A stretch of 64,000 bases of DNA from Dama dama. Taxonomy: Eukaryota; Chordata; Mammalia; Artiodactyla; Cervidae. Shown here piece by piece: positions 1-10,317 of the stretch. The notes under the pieces were generated by a model. The model saw nothing but the letters and a program-made list of their open reading frames with translations. It searched no databases and was not told the origin of the DNA. The stretch is from assembly GCF_033118175.1 (NCBI RefSeq), contig NW_026870889.1:3286001-3350000 (forward strand), read 5' to 3'. Position numbers and translations under genes: made by a program. Numbering within the stretch: position 1 is the first letter of the stretch; each line of letters starts with the position of its first letter.

Positions 1-517
1 GCTGCGTCGTGCCCCTGGCCTGTGGGGCGTCTGAGCACAACCGGCACTCTCCCGCTGGAAGACCTCCCCGTCTGCCTCCAAAGGCCGGTTTGCAAGCACT
101 CCCGCCCGCTGTTCCCGCCAGGCAGGCACAATGCTCCCAAGCCCGGGAGAAAAGCGCTTCGCGGTGGTGCTCTCCTCGGGCCCTTGCCCCTGAGCCTGGG
201 GGCCAGGGAGTTGGAACACACTCCCAGGCCAAGGCAGAACGACATGCACACGTCTGTTCCTGCCCCCTACACCGGCAGAGAGCTCGGGGGAGCCAGAGAC
301 TGCCAGGCTGCTACTGGGCTGGCTGCCTGTGTGGGACGGGGCAGAGCCGACCTAGGGGCAAGTTGGGCCTCTTGCTCTCCCTGCTGCCCTGAGGCGGCTG
401 GGTCAAAAGGTCTTGGGCATCCAGCCCTTTGCTGGTCCCTTCCCTCTGACGAGGCCCTCTGAGCTCCAGCACCTTGCAGTGTGGAGACAGCCCCTGCCAG
501 CAACCTCCTCTCCAAAG

Positions 518-535
518 AGGCCTCAACCGAGGCCT
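518..535. repeat. 7-bp stem-loop recurring in each unit (reference copy)
   Basis: AGGCCTC and GAGGCCT are perfect inverse complements separated by AACC, at +105 to +122 from the unit landmark. Most units continue with GGCCTAGGCC, itself a 10-bp palindrome that includes an AvrII site. This copy has GGCCTACGCC instead. The dyad is kept in most units read, but some carry a substitution in an arm (for example GAGACCTAGGACC near 1892-1911). Function unknown; it could be a chance result of GC-rich composition. Confidence 0.7.
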
Positions 536-663
536 ACGCCCAGGGGAAAAGCACCAGCGGGGATGATCCTGGGGAGGCGCACGGACATGTCTGGACCCAG
601 TCCCCGCAGCCTGCCCCTTGGTGGGGCAGTACCCCCGGAGGCCAGGAAGGTCTGGGCAAGGCT

Positions 664-702
664 GGCCAGGGGCAGGGTCCCTGCTGGGTCCTGCCCCTGG
701 CC
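664..702. repeat. 13-bp perfect inverted repeat recurring in each unit (reference copy)
   Basis: GGCCAGGGGCAGG is followed by 13 bases and then CCTGCCCCTGGCC, its exact inverse complement, at +251 to +289 from the unit landmark. The arms can form a 13-bp GC-rich hairpin with a 13-nt loop. Units with CTGCCAGGGG keep 12 of the 13 pairs. A few units (for example 17959, with GCGAGAGGCAGG) have broken arms. The inverted repeat ends about 36 bp before module M. Confidence 0.8.
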
Positions 703-738
703 TGTGAGGCCTCTGAGCACAACCGGCCCTCTCCCACT

Positions 739-867
739 GGAAGACCTCCCCAGCTGCCTCCAAAGTCCTGTTTGCAAACACTCCCGCCCGCTGTTCACGC
801 CAGGCTCGCACAATGCTCCCAAGCCCGGGAGAAAAGCGCTTCGGGGTGGTGCTCTCTCCGGGCCCTT
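739..867 (+). repeat. Reference copy of the 129-bp internal module M
   Basis: This is M as it occurs once in a normal unit, +326 to +454 from the landmark at 413. It begins GGAAGACCTCCCC and ends GGGCCCTT. It is preceded by CTCTCCCACT and followed by GCCCCTGAGCCTGG. The same 129-bp segment is what is tandemly amplified in the five blocks, where ...CCCTT is joined directly to GGAAGACC... instead of to GCCCCTGAG. The preceding T and following G make the exact boundary ambiguous by about two bases. Typical copies contain a CCCGGG (SmaI) site near the centre. Confidence 0.95.
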
Positions 868-1095
868 GCCCCTGAGCCTGGGGGCCAGGCAGTGTGTCCA
901 CACTCCCAGACCAAGGCAGAACCACATGCACACGTCTGTTACTGACCCCTGCACCGGCAGAGAGCTCGGGGGAGCCAGAGTCTGTCAGGCAGCTGCTGGG
1001 CTGGCCGCCTGTGTGGGAAGGGGCAGAGCCGACCTAGGGGCAAGTTGGGCCTCTTGCTCTCCCTGCTGCCCTGAGGCTGCTGGGCCAAAGAGGTC

Positions 1096-1778
1096 TTGGG
1101 CATCCAGCCCCTTGCTGGTCCCTTCCCTCTGACGAGGCCCTCTGAGCTCCAGCACCTTGCAGTGTGGAGCCAGCCCCTGCCCGCAACCTCCTCTCCAAGG
1201 AGGCATCAACCGAGGCCTATGCCCAGGGGAAAGGCACCAGCGGGGATGAGCCTGGGGAGGCGCCCAGGCATGTCTGGACCCAGTCCCCGCAGCCTGCCCC
1301 TTGGTGGGGCAGTACCCCCGGAGGCCAGGAAGGTCTGGGCAAGGCTGGCCAGGGGCAGGGGCCCTGCTGGGTCCTGCCCCTGGCCTGTGGGGCCTCTGAG
1401 CACAACCGGCCCTCTCCCACTGGAAGAACTCCCCGGCTGCCTCCAAAGGCCAGTTTGCCAACACTCCCGCCCGCTGTTCCCGCCAGGCACGCACAATGCT
1501 CCCAAGCCCGGGAGAAAAGCACTTCGGGGTGGTGCTCTCCTCGGGCCCTTGCCCCTGAGCCTGGGGGCCAGGCAGTTGGTCCACACTCCCAGACCAAGGC
1601 AGAACCACATGCACACGTCTGTTCCTGACCCCTGCACCGGCAGAGAGCTCGGGGGAGCCAGAGTCTGTCAGGCAGCTGCTGGGCTGGCCGCCTTTGTGGG
1701 AAGGGGCAGAGCCGACCTAGGGGCAAGTAGGGCCTCTTGCTCTCCCTGCTGCCCTGAGGCTGCTGGGCCAAAGAGGTC
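1096..1778 (+). repeat. Unit with a close relative 4,095 bp downstream
   Basis: This 683-bp unit shares private variants with unit 5191-5873, six units away: GAGCCAGCCCC in place of GAGACAGCCCC, GGAGGCATCAACC, and GAAGAACTCCCC at the start of M. A six-unit (about 4.1 kb) higher-order period is a fair inference locally, but intervening units do not all pair up, so it is not a regular repeat. Confidence 0.7.
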
Positions 1779-4700
1779 TTGGGCATCCAGCCCTTTGCTT
1801 GTCCCTTCCCTCTGACGAGGCCCTCTGAGCTCCAGCACCTTGCAGTGTGGAGACAGCCTCTGCCAGCAACCTCCTCTCCAAGGAGGCCTCAACCGAGACC
1901 TAGGACCAGGGGAAAGGCACCAGCGGGGATGAGCCTGGGGAGGCGCCCAGGCATGTCTGGACCCAGTCCCCGCAGCCTGCCCCTTGGTGGGGCAGTAACC
2001 CCGGAGGCCAGGAAGGTCTGGGAAAGGCTGGCCAGGGGCAGGGGACCTGCTGGGTCCTGCCCCTGGCCTGTGGGGCCTCTGAGCACAACCGGCCCTCTCC
2101 CACTGGAAGACCTCCCCGGCTGCCTCCAAAGTCCTGTTTGCCAACACTCCCACCCGCTGTTCACGCCAGACTTGCACAATGCTCCCAAGCACGGGAGAAA
2201 AGCGCTTCGGGGTGGTGCTCTCTCCAGGCCCTTGCCCCTGAGCCTGGGGGCAAGGCATGGGGAACACACTCCCAGGCCAAGGCAGAACCACATGCCCACG
2301 TCTGTTCCTGTCCCCTGCACCGGCAGAGAGCTTGGGGTAGCCAGAGTCTGTCAGGCAGCTGCTGGGTTGGCCGCCTGTGTGGGAAGGGGCAGAGCCGCCC
2401 TAGGGGCAAGTTGGGCCTCTTGCTCTCCCTGCTGCCCTGAGGCTGCTGGGCCAAAGACGTCTTGGGCATCCAGCCCCTTACTGGTCCCTTCCCTCTGACG
2501 AGGCCCTCTGAGCTCCAGCACCTTGCAGTGTGGAGACAGCCCCTGCCAGCAACCTCCTCTCCAAGGAGGCCTCAACCGAGGCCTAGGCCCAGGGGAAAGG
2601 CACCAGCGGGGATGAGCCTGGGGAGGCGCCCGAGCATGTCTGGACCCAGTCCCCGCAGCCTGCCCCTTGGTGGGGCAGTACCCCCGGAGGCCAGGAAGGT
2701 CTGGGAAAGGCTGGCCAGGGGCAGGGGACCTGCTGGGTCCTGCCCCTTGCCTGTGGGGCCTCTGAGCACAACCGGCCCTCTCCCACTGGAAGACCTCCCC
2801 GGCTGCCTCCAAAGGCCGGTTTGCAAGCGCTCCCGGCCACTGTTACCAGCAGGCGGGCACAATGCTCCTAAGCCCGGAAGAAAAGCGCTTCAGGGTGGTG
2901 CTCTCTCTGGGCCCTTGCCCCTGAGCCTGGGGGAAGGCAGGGTGTCCACACTCCCAGGCCAAGGCAGAACCACATGCACACGTCTGACCTGCCCCCTGCA
3001 CCGGCAGAGAGCTCGGGGGAGCCAGAGTCTGTCAGGCAGCTGCTGGGCTGGCCGCCTGTGTGGGAAGTGGCAGAGCCGACCTAGGGGCAAGTTGGGCCTC
3101 TTGCTCTCCCTGCTGCCCTGAGGCTGCTGGGCCAAAGAGGTCTTGGGCATCCAGCCCCTTGCTGGTCCCTTCCCTCTGACGAGGCCCTCTGAGCTCCAGC
3201 ACCTTGCAGTGTGGAGACAGCCCCTGCCAGCAACCTCCTCTCCAAGGAGGCCTCAACCGAGGCCTAGGCCCAGGGGAAAGGCACCAGCGGGGATGAGCCT
3301 GGGGAGGCGCCCGGGCATGTCTGGACCCAGTCCCCGCAGCCTGCCCCTTGGTGGGGCAGTACCCCCGGAGGCCAGGAAGGTCTGGGCAAGGCTGGCCAGG
3401 GGCAGGGGCCCTGCTGGGTCCTGCCCCTGGCCTGTGGGGCCTCTGAGCACAACCGGCCCTCTCCCACTGGAAGAACTCCCCGGCTGCCTCCAAAGGCCAG
3501 TTTGCCAACACTCCCGCCCGCTGTTCCCGCCCGGCACGCACAATGCTCCCAAGCCCGGGAGAAAAGCGCTTCGGGGTGGTGCTCTCCTCGGGCCCTTGCC
3601 CCTGAGCCTGGGGGCCAGGCAGTTGGTCCACACTCCCAGACCAAGGCAGAACCACATGCACACGTCTGTTCCTGACCCCTGCACCGGCAGAGAGCTCGGG
3701 GGAGCCAGAGTCTGTCAGGCAGCTGCTGGGCTGGCCGCCTGTGTGGGAAGGGGCAGAGCCGACCTAGGGGCAAGTTGGGCCTCTTCCTCTCCCTGCTGCC
3801 CTGAGGCTGCTGGGCCAAAGAGGTCTTGGGCATCCAGCCCCTTGCTGGTCCCTTCCCTCTGACGAGGCCCTCTGAGCTTCAGCACCTTGCAATGTGGAGA
3901 CAGCCCCTGCCAGCAACATCCTCTCCAAGGAGGCCTCAACCGAGGCCTAGGCCCAGGGGAAAGGCACCAGCGGGGATGAGCCTGGGGAGGCGCCCGGGCA
4001 TGTCTGGACCCAGTCCCCGCAGCCTGCCCCTTGGTGGGGCAGTACCCCCGGAGGCCAGGAAGATCTGGGCAAGGCTGGCCAGGGGCAGGGGCCCTGCTGG
4101 GTCCTCCCCATGGCCTGTGGGGCCTCTGAGCACAACCGGCCCTCTCCCACTGGAAGACCTCCCCGGCTGCCTCCAAAGGCCAGTTTGCCAACACTCCTGC
4201 CCGCTCTTCCCGCAGGCACGCACAATGCTCCCAAGCCCGGGAGAAAAGCGCTTCGGGGTGGTGGTCTCTCCGGGCCCTTGCCCCTGAGCCTGGGGGCCAG
4301 GCAGGGGATCCACAGTCCCAGGCCAAGGCACAACAACATGCACACGTCTGTTCCTGCCCCCTCCACCGGCAGAGAGCTGGGGGGAGCCAGAGTCTGTCAG
4401 GCAGCTGCTGGGCTGGCCGCCTGTGTGGGAAGGGGCAGAGCCGACCTAGGGGCAAGTTGGGCCTCTTGCTCTCCCTGCTGCCCTGAGGCTGCTGGGCCAA
4501 AGAGGTCTTGGGCATCTAGCCCCTTGCTGGTCCCTTCCCTCTGACGAGGCCCTCTGAGCTCCAGCACCTTGCAGTGTGGAGACAGCCCCTGCCAGCAACC
4601 TCCTCTCCAAGGAGGCCTCAACCTAGGCCTAGGCCCAGGGGAAAGGCACCAGCGGGGATGAGCCAGTGGAGGCGCACGGGCATATCAGGACCCATTCCCC

Positions 4701-7238
4701 GCAGCCTGCCCCTTGGTGGGGCAGTACCCCCGGAGGCCAGGAAGGTCTGGGCAAGGCTGGCCAGGGGCAGGGTCCCTGCTCTGTCCTGCCCCTGGCCTGT
4801 GGGGCCTCTGAGCACAACCGGCCCTCTCCCACTGGAAGACCTCCCCGGCTGCCTCCAAAGGCGGGTTTGCCAACACTCCCGCCCGCTGTTCCCGCCAGGC
4901 ACGCACAACGCTCCCAAGGCGAGGAGAAAAGCGCTTCGGGGTGTTGCTCTCTCCGGGCCCTTGCCCCTGAGCCTGGGGTCCAGGCAGTGGGTCCACACTC
5001 CCAGACCAAGGCAGAACCACATGCACACGTCTGTTCCTGACCCCTGCACCGGCAGAGAGCTCGGGGGAGCCAGAGTCTGTCAGGCAGCTGCTGGGTTGGC
5101 TGCCTGTGTGGGAAGGGGCAGAGCCGACCTGGGGGCAAGTTGGGCCTCTTGCTCTCCCTGCTGCCCTGAGGCTGCTGGGCCAAAGAGGTCTTGGGCATCC
5201 AGCCCCTTGCTGGTCCCTTCCCTCTGACGAGGCCCTCTGAGCTCCAGCACCTTGCAGTGTGGAGCCAGCCCCTGCCAGCAACCTCCTCTCCAAGGAGGCA
5301 TCAACCGAGGCCTATGCCCAGGGGAAAGGCACCAGCGGGGATGAGCCTGGGGAGGCGCCCAGGCATGTCTGGACCCAGTCCCCGCAGCCTGCCCCTTGGT
5401 GGGGCAGTACCCCCGGAGGCCAGGAAGGTCTGGGCAAGGCTGGCCAGGGGCAGGGGCCCTGCTGGGTCCTGCCCCTGGCCTGTGGGGCCTCTGAGCACAA
5501 CCGGCCCTCTCCCACTGGAAGAACTCCCCGGCTGACTCCAAAGGCCAGTTTGCCAACACTCCCGCCCGCTGTTCCCGCCAGGCACGCACAATGCTCCCAA
5601 GCCCGGGAGAAAAGCACTTCGGGGTGGTGCTCTCCTCGGGCCCTTGCCCCTGAGCCTGGGGGCCAGGCAGTTGGTCCACACTCCCAGACCAAGGCAGAAC
5701 CACATGCACACGTCTGTTCCTGACCCCTGCACCGGCAGAGAGCTCGGGGGAGCCAGAGTCTGTCAGGCAGCTGCTGGGCTGGCCGCCTGTGTGGGAAGGG
5801 GCAGAGCCGACCTAGGGGCAAGTTGGGCCTCTTGCTCTCCCTGCTGCCCTGAGGCTGCAGGGCCAAAGACGTCTTGGGCATCCAGCCCCTTACTGGTCCC
5901 TTCCCTCTGACGAGGCCCTCTGAGCTCCAGCACCTTGCAGTGTGGAGACAGCCCCTGCCAGCAATCTCCTCTCCAAGGAGGCCTCAACCGAGGCCTAGGC
6001 CCAGGGGAAAGGCACCAGCGGGGTTGAGCCAGGGGAGGCGCCCGGGCATGTCTGGACCCTGTCCCCGCAGCCTGCCCCTTGGTGGGGCAGTACCCCCGGA
6101 GGCCAGGAAGGTCTGGGCAAGGCTGGCCAGGGGCAGGGGCCCTGCTGGGTCCTGCCCCTGGCCTCTGGGGCCTCTGAGCACAACCGGCCCTCTCCCACTG
6201 GAAGACCTCCCCGGCTGCCTCCAAAGGCCGGTTTGGAAGCACTCCCGCCCACTGTTCCCGCCAGGCGCGCACAATGCTCCCAAGCCCGGGAGAAAAGCGC
6301 TTCGGGGTGGTGGTCTCTCCGGGCCCTTGCCCCTGAGCCTGGGGGCCAGGCAGGGGATCCACAGTCCCAGGCCAAGGCACAACAACATGCACACGTCTGT
6401 TCCTGCCCCCTCCACCGGCAGAGAGCTGGGGGGAGCCAGAGTCTGTCAGGCAGCTGCTGGGCTGGCCGCCTGTGTGGGAAGGGGCAGAGCCGACCTAGGG
6501 GCAAGTTGGGCCTCTTGCTCTCCCTGCTGCCCTGAGGCTGCTGGGCCAAAGAGGTCTTGGGCATCCAGACCCTTGCTGGTCCCTTCCCTCTGACGAGGCC
6601 CTCTGAGCTCCAGCACCTTGCAGTGTGGAGACAGCCCCTGCCAGCAACCTCCTCTCCAAGGAGGCCTCAACCGAGGCCTAGGCACAGGGGAAAGGCACCA
6701 GCGGGGATGAACCTGGGGAGGCGCCCGGGCATGTCTGGACCCAGTCCCCGCAGCCTGCCCCTTGGTGGGGCAGTACCCCCGGAGGCCAGGAAGGTCTGGG
6801 CAAGGCTGGCCAGGGGCAGGGTCCCTGCTGGGTCCTGCCCCTGGCCTGTGGGGCCTCTGAGCACAACCGGCCCTCTCCCACTGGAAGACCTCCCCGGCTG
6901 CCTCCAAAGGCGGGTTTGCCAACACTCCCGCCCGCTGTTCCGCCAGGCACGCACAACGCTCCCAAGGCCAGGAGAAAAGCGCTTCGGGGTGTTGCTCTCT
7001 CCGGGCCCTTGCCCCTGAGCCTGGGGTCCAGGCAGTGGGTCCACACTCCCAGACCAAGGCAGAACCACATGCCCACGTCTGTTCCTGTCCCCTTCACCGG
7101 CAGAGAGCTTGGGGGAGCCAGAGTCTGTCAGGCAGCTGCTGGGTTGGCCGCCTGTGTGGGAAGGGGCAGAGCCGCCCTAGGGGCAAGTTGGGCCTCTTGC
7201 TCTCCCTGCTGCCCTGAGGCTGCTGGGCCAAAGACGTC

Positions 7239-7920
7239 TTGGGCATCCAGCTCCTTACTGGTCCCTTCCCTCTGACGAGGCCCTCTGAGCTCCAGCACCT
7301 TGCACTGTGGAGACAGCCCCTGCCAGCAACCTCCTCTCCAAGGAGGCCTCAAGCGAGGCCTAGGCCCAGGGGAAAGGCACCAGCGGGGATGAGCCTGGGG
7401 AGGCGCCCGGGCATGTCTGGACCCAGGCCCCGCAGCCTGCCCCTTGGTGGGGCAGTACCCCCGGAGGCCAGGAAGGTCTGGGCAAGGCTGGCCAGGGGCA
7501 GGGGCCCTGCTGCGTCCTGCCCCTGGCCTGTGGGGCCTCTGAGCACAACCGGCCATCTCCCACTGGAAGACCTCCCCGGCTGCCTCCAAAGGCCGGGTTG
7601 CAAGCGCTCCCGCCCACTGTTCCCAGCAGGCGTGCACAATGCTCCCAAGCCCGGGAGAAAAGCGCTTCAGGGTGGTGCTCTCTCCGGGCCCTTGCCCCTG
7701 AGCCTGGGGGCAAGGCAGGGTGTCCACACTCCCAGAACAAGGCAGAACCACATGCACACGTCTGATCTGCCCCCTGCACCGGCAGAGAGCTCGGGGGAGC
7801 CAGAGTCTGTCAGGCAGCTGCTGGGCTGGCCGCCTGTGTGGGAAGGGGCAGAGCCAACCTAGGGGCAAGTTGGGCCTCTTGCTCTCCCTGCTGCCCTGAG
7901 GCTGCTGGGCCAAAGAGGTC
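7239..7920 (+). repeat. Unit with a close relative three units downstream
   Basis: This unit and 9286-9967, 2,047 bp further on, share AGGCCCCGCAGCC, CTGCTGCGTCC, CAGCAGGCGTGCAC, CCAGAACAAGGC and GTCTGATCTGCCCC. They differ at scattered single bases, including AAGCGAGGCC here against AACCGAGGCC there. It also supplies the left-half type of the mosaic unit at 28115. Confidence 0.7.
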
Positions 7921-8255
7921 TTGGGCATCCAGCCCCTTGCTGGTCCCTTCCCTCTGACGAGGCCCTCTGAGCTCCAGCACCTTGCAGTGTGGAGACAGCC
8001 CCTGCCAGCAACCTCCTCTCCAAGGAGGCCTCAACCGAGGCCTAGGCCCAGGGGAATGGCACCAGCGGGGATGAGCCTGGGGAGGCGCCCGGGCATGTCT
8101 GGACCCAGTCCCCGCAGCCTGCCCCTTGGTGGGGCAGTACCCCCGGAGGCCAGGAAGGTCTCAGCAAGGCTGCCAGGGGCAGGGGCCCTGCTGGGTCCTG
8201 CCCCTGGCCTGTGGGGCCTCTGAGCACAACCGGCACTCTCCCGCTGGAAGACCTC

Positions 8256-8270
8256 CCCGTCTGCCTCGAA
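8256..8270 (-). other. CENP-B box core match (9 of 9 essential bases)
   Basis: Plus-strand CCCGTCTGCCTCGAA reads on the minus strand as TTCG-4N-A-2N-CGGG, the essential core of the 17-bp CENP-B box. It lies at M positions 11-25 of unit 7921. The non-essential positions differ from the alpha-satellite box. Typical M copies have CCAA in place of CGAA (8 of 9). The match is seen directly; binding is not shown, and a chance origin is possible given the number of copies. Confidence 0.4.
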
Positions 8271-10302
8271 AGGCCGGTTTGCAAGCACTCCCGCCCGCTG
8301 TTCCCGCCAGGCACGCACAACGCTCCCAAGGCCAGGAGAAAAGCGCTTCGGGGTGTTGCTCTCTCCGGGCCCTTGCCCCTGAGCCTGGGGTCCAGGCAGT
8401 GGGTCCACACTCCCAGACCAAGGCAGAACCACATGCACACGTCTGTTCCTGCACCCTCCACCGGCAGAGAGCTGGGGGGAGCCAGAGTCTGTCAGGCAGC
8501 TGCTGGGCTGGCCGCCTGTGTGGGAAGGGGCAGAGCCGACCTAGGGGCAAGTTGGGCCTCTTGCTCTCCCTGCTGCCCTGAGGCTGCTGGGCCAAAGAGG
8601 TCTTGGGCATCCAGCCCCTTGCTGGTCCCTTCCCGCTGACGAGGCCCTCTGAGCTCCAGCACCTTGCAGTGTGGAGACAGCCCCTGCCAGCAACCTCCTC
8701 TCCAAGGAGGCATCAACCGAGGCCTATGCCCAGGGGAAAGGCACCAGCGGGGATGAGCCTGGGGAGGCGCCCAGGCATGTCTGGACCCAGTCCCCACAGC
8801 CTGCCCCTTGGTGGGGCAGTACCCCCGGAGGCCAGGAAGGTCTGGGCAAGGCTGGCCAGGGGCAGGGGACCTGCTGGGTCCTGCCCCTGGCCTGTGAGGC
8901 CTCTGAGCACAACCGGCCCTCTCCCACTGGAAGACCTCCACGGCTGCCTCCAAAGTCCTGTTTGCAAACACTCCCGCCCGCTGTTCACGCCAGGCTCGCA
9001 CAATGCTCCCAAGCCCGTGAGGAAAGCGCTTCGGGGTGGTGCTCTCTCCGGGCCCTTGCCCCTGAGCCTGGGGGCAAGGCAGGGGGAACACACTCCCAGG
9101 CCAAGGAAGAACCACATGCCCACGTCTGTTCCTGTCCCCTTCACCGGCAGAGAGCTTGGGGGAGCCAGAGTCTGTCAGGCAGCTGCTGGGTTGGCCGCCT
9201 GTGTGGGAAGGGGCAGAGCCGCCCTAGGGGCAAGTTGGGCCTCTTGCTCTCCCTGCTGCCCTGAGGCTGCTGGGCCAAAGACGTCTTGGGCATCCAGCCC
9301 CTTACTGGTCCCTTCCCTCTGACGAGGCCCTCTGAGCTCCAGCACCTTGCAGTGTGGAGACAGCCCCTGCCAGCAACCTCCTCTCCAAGGAGGCCTCAAC
9401 CGAGGCCTAGGCCCAGGGGAAAGGCACCAGCGGGGATGAGCCTGGGGAGGCGCCCGGGCATGTCTGGACCCAGGCCCCGCAGCCTGCCCCTTGGTGGGGC
9501 AGTACCCCCGGAGGCCAGGAAGGTCTGGGCAAGGCTGGCCAGGGGCAGGGGCCCTGCTGCGTCCTGCCCCTGGCCTGTGGGGCCTCTGAGCACAACCGGC
9601 CCTCTCCCACTGGAAGACCTCCCCGGCTGCCTCCAAAGGCCGGTTTGCAAGCGCTCCCGCCCACTGTTCCCAGCAGGCGTGCACAATGCTCCCAAGCCCG
9701 GGAGAAAAGCGCTTCAGGGTGGTGCTCTCTCCGGGCCCTTGCCCCTGAGCCTGGGGGCAAGGCAGGGTGTCCACACTCCCAGAACAAGGCAGAACCACAT
9801 GCACACGTCTGATCTGCCCCCTGCACCGGCAGAGAGCTCGGGGGAGCCAGAGTCTGTCAGGCAGCTGCTGGGCTGGCCGCCTGTGTGGGAAGGGGCAGAG
9901 CCAACCTAGGGGCAAGTTGGGCCTCTTGCTCTCCCTGCTGCCCTGAGGCTGCTGGGCCAAAGACGTCTTGGGCATCCAGCCCCTTGCTGGTCCCTTCCCT
10001 CTGACGAGGCCCTCTGAGCTCCAGCACCTTGCAGTGTGGAGACAGCCCCTGCCAGCAACCTCCTCTCCAAGGAGGCCTCAACCGAGGCCTAGGCCCAGGG
10101 GAAAGGCACCAGCGGGGATGAGCCTGGGGAGGCGCCCGGGCATGTCTGGACCCAGTCCCCGCAGCCTGCCCCTTGGTGGGGCAGTACCCCCGGAGGCCAG
10201 GAAGGTCTGGGCAAGGCTGCCAGGGGCAGGGACACTGCTGGGTCCTGCCCCTGGCCTGTGGGGCGTCTGAGCACAACCGGCACTCTCCCGCTGGAAGACC
10301 TC

Positions 10303-10317
10303 CCCGTCTGCCTCGAA
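10303..10317 (-). other. CENP-B box core match (9 of 9 essential bases)
   Basis: This is the same CCCGTCTGCCTCGAA at M positions 11-25 of unit 9968, three units after the copy at 8256. The surrounding haplotype (GGGCGTCTGAG, CCCGCTGG) is the same, so the two probably share descent rather than arising independently. Confidence 0.4.

Noticed and set aside
666..760. G-quadruplex forming site next to the inverted repeat
   Set aside because: G runs are present, but loops between four runs of three or more are long (about 17 bases for the last), so a stable quadruplex is not well supported.
413..1132. The ~239-codon frame that recurs in many units
   Set aside because: It starts at TTG, overlaps the next copy by 37 codons, and is interrupted in several units (for example 4508, 2462, 7921). 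A conserved frame is expected simply because the copies are recent duplicates.
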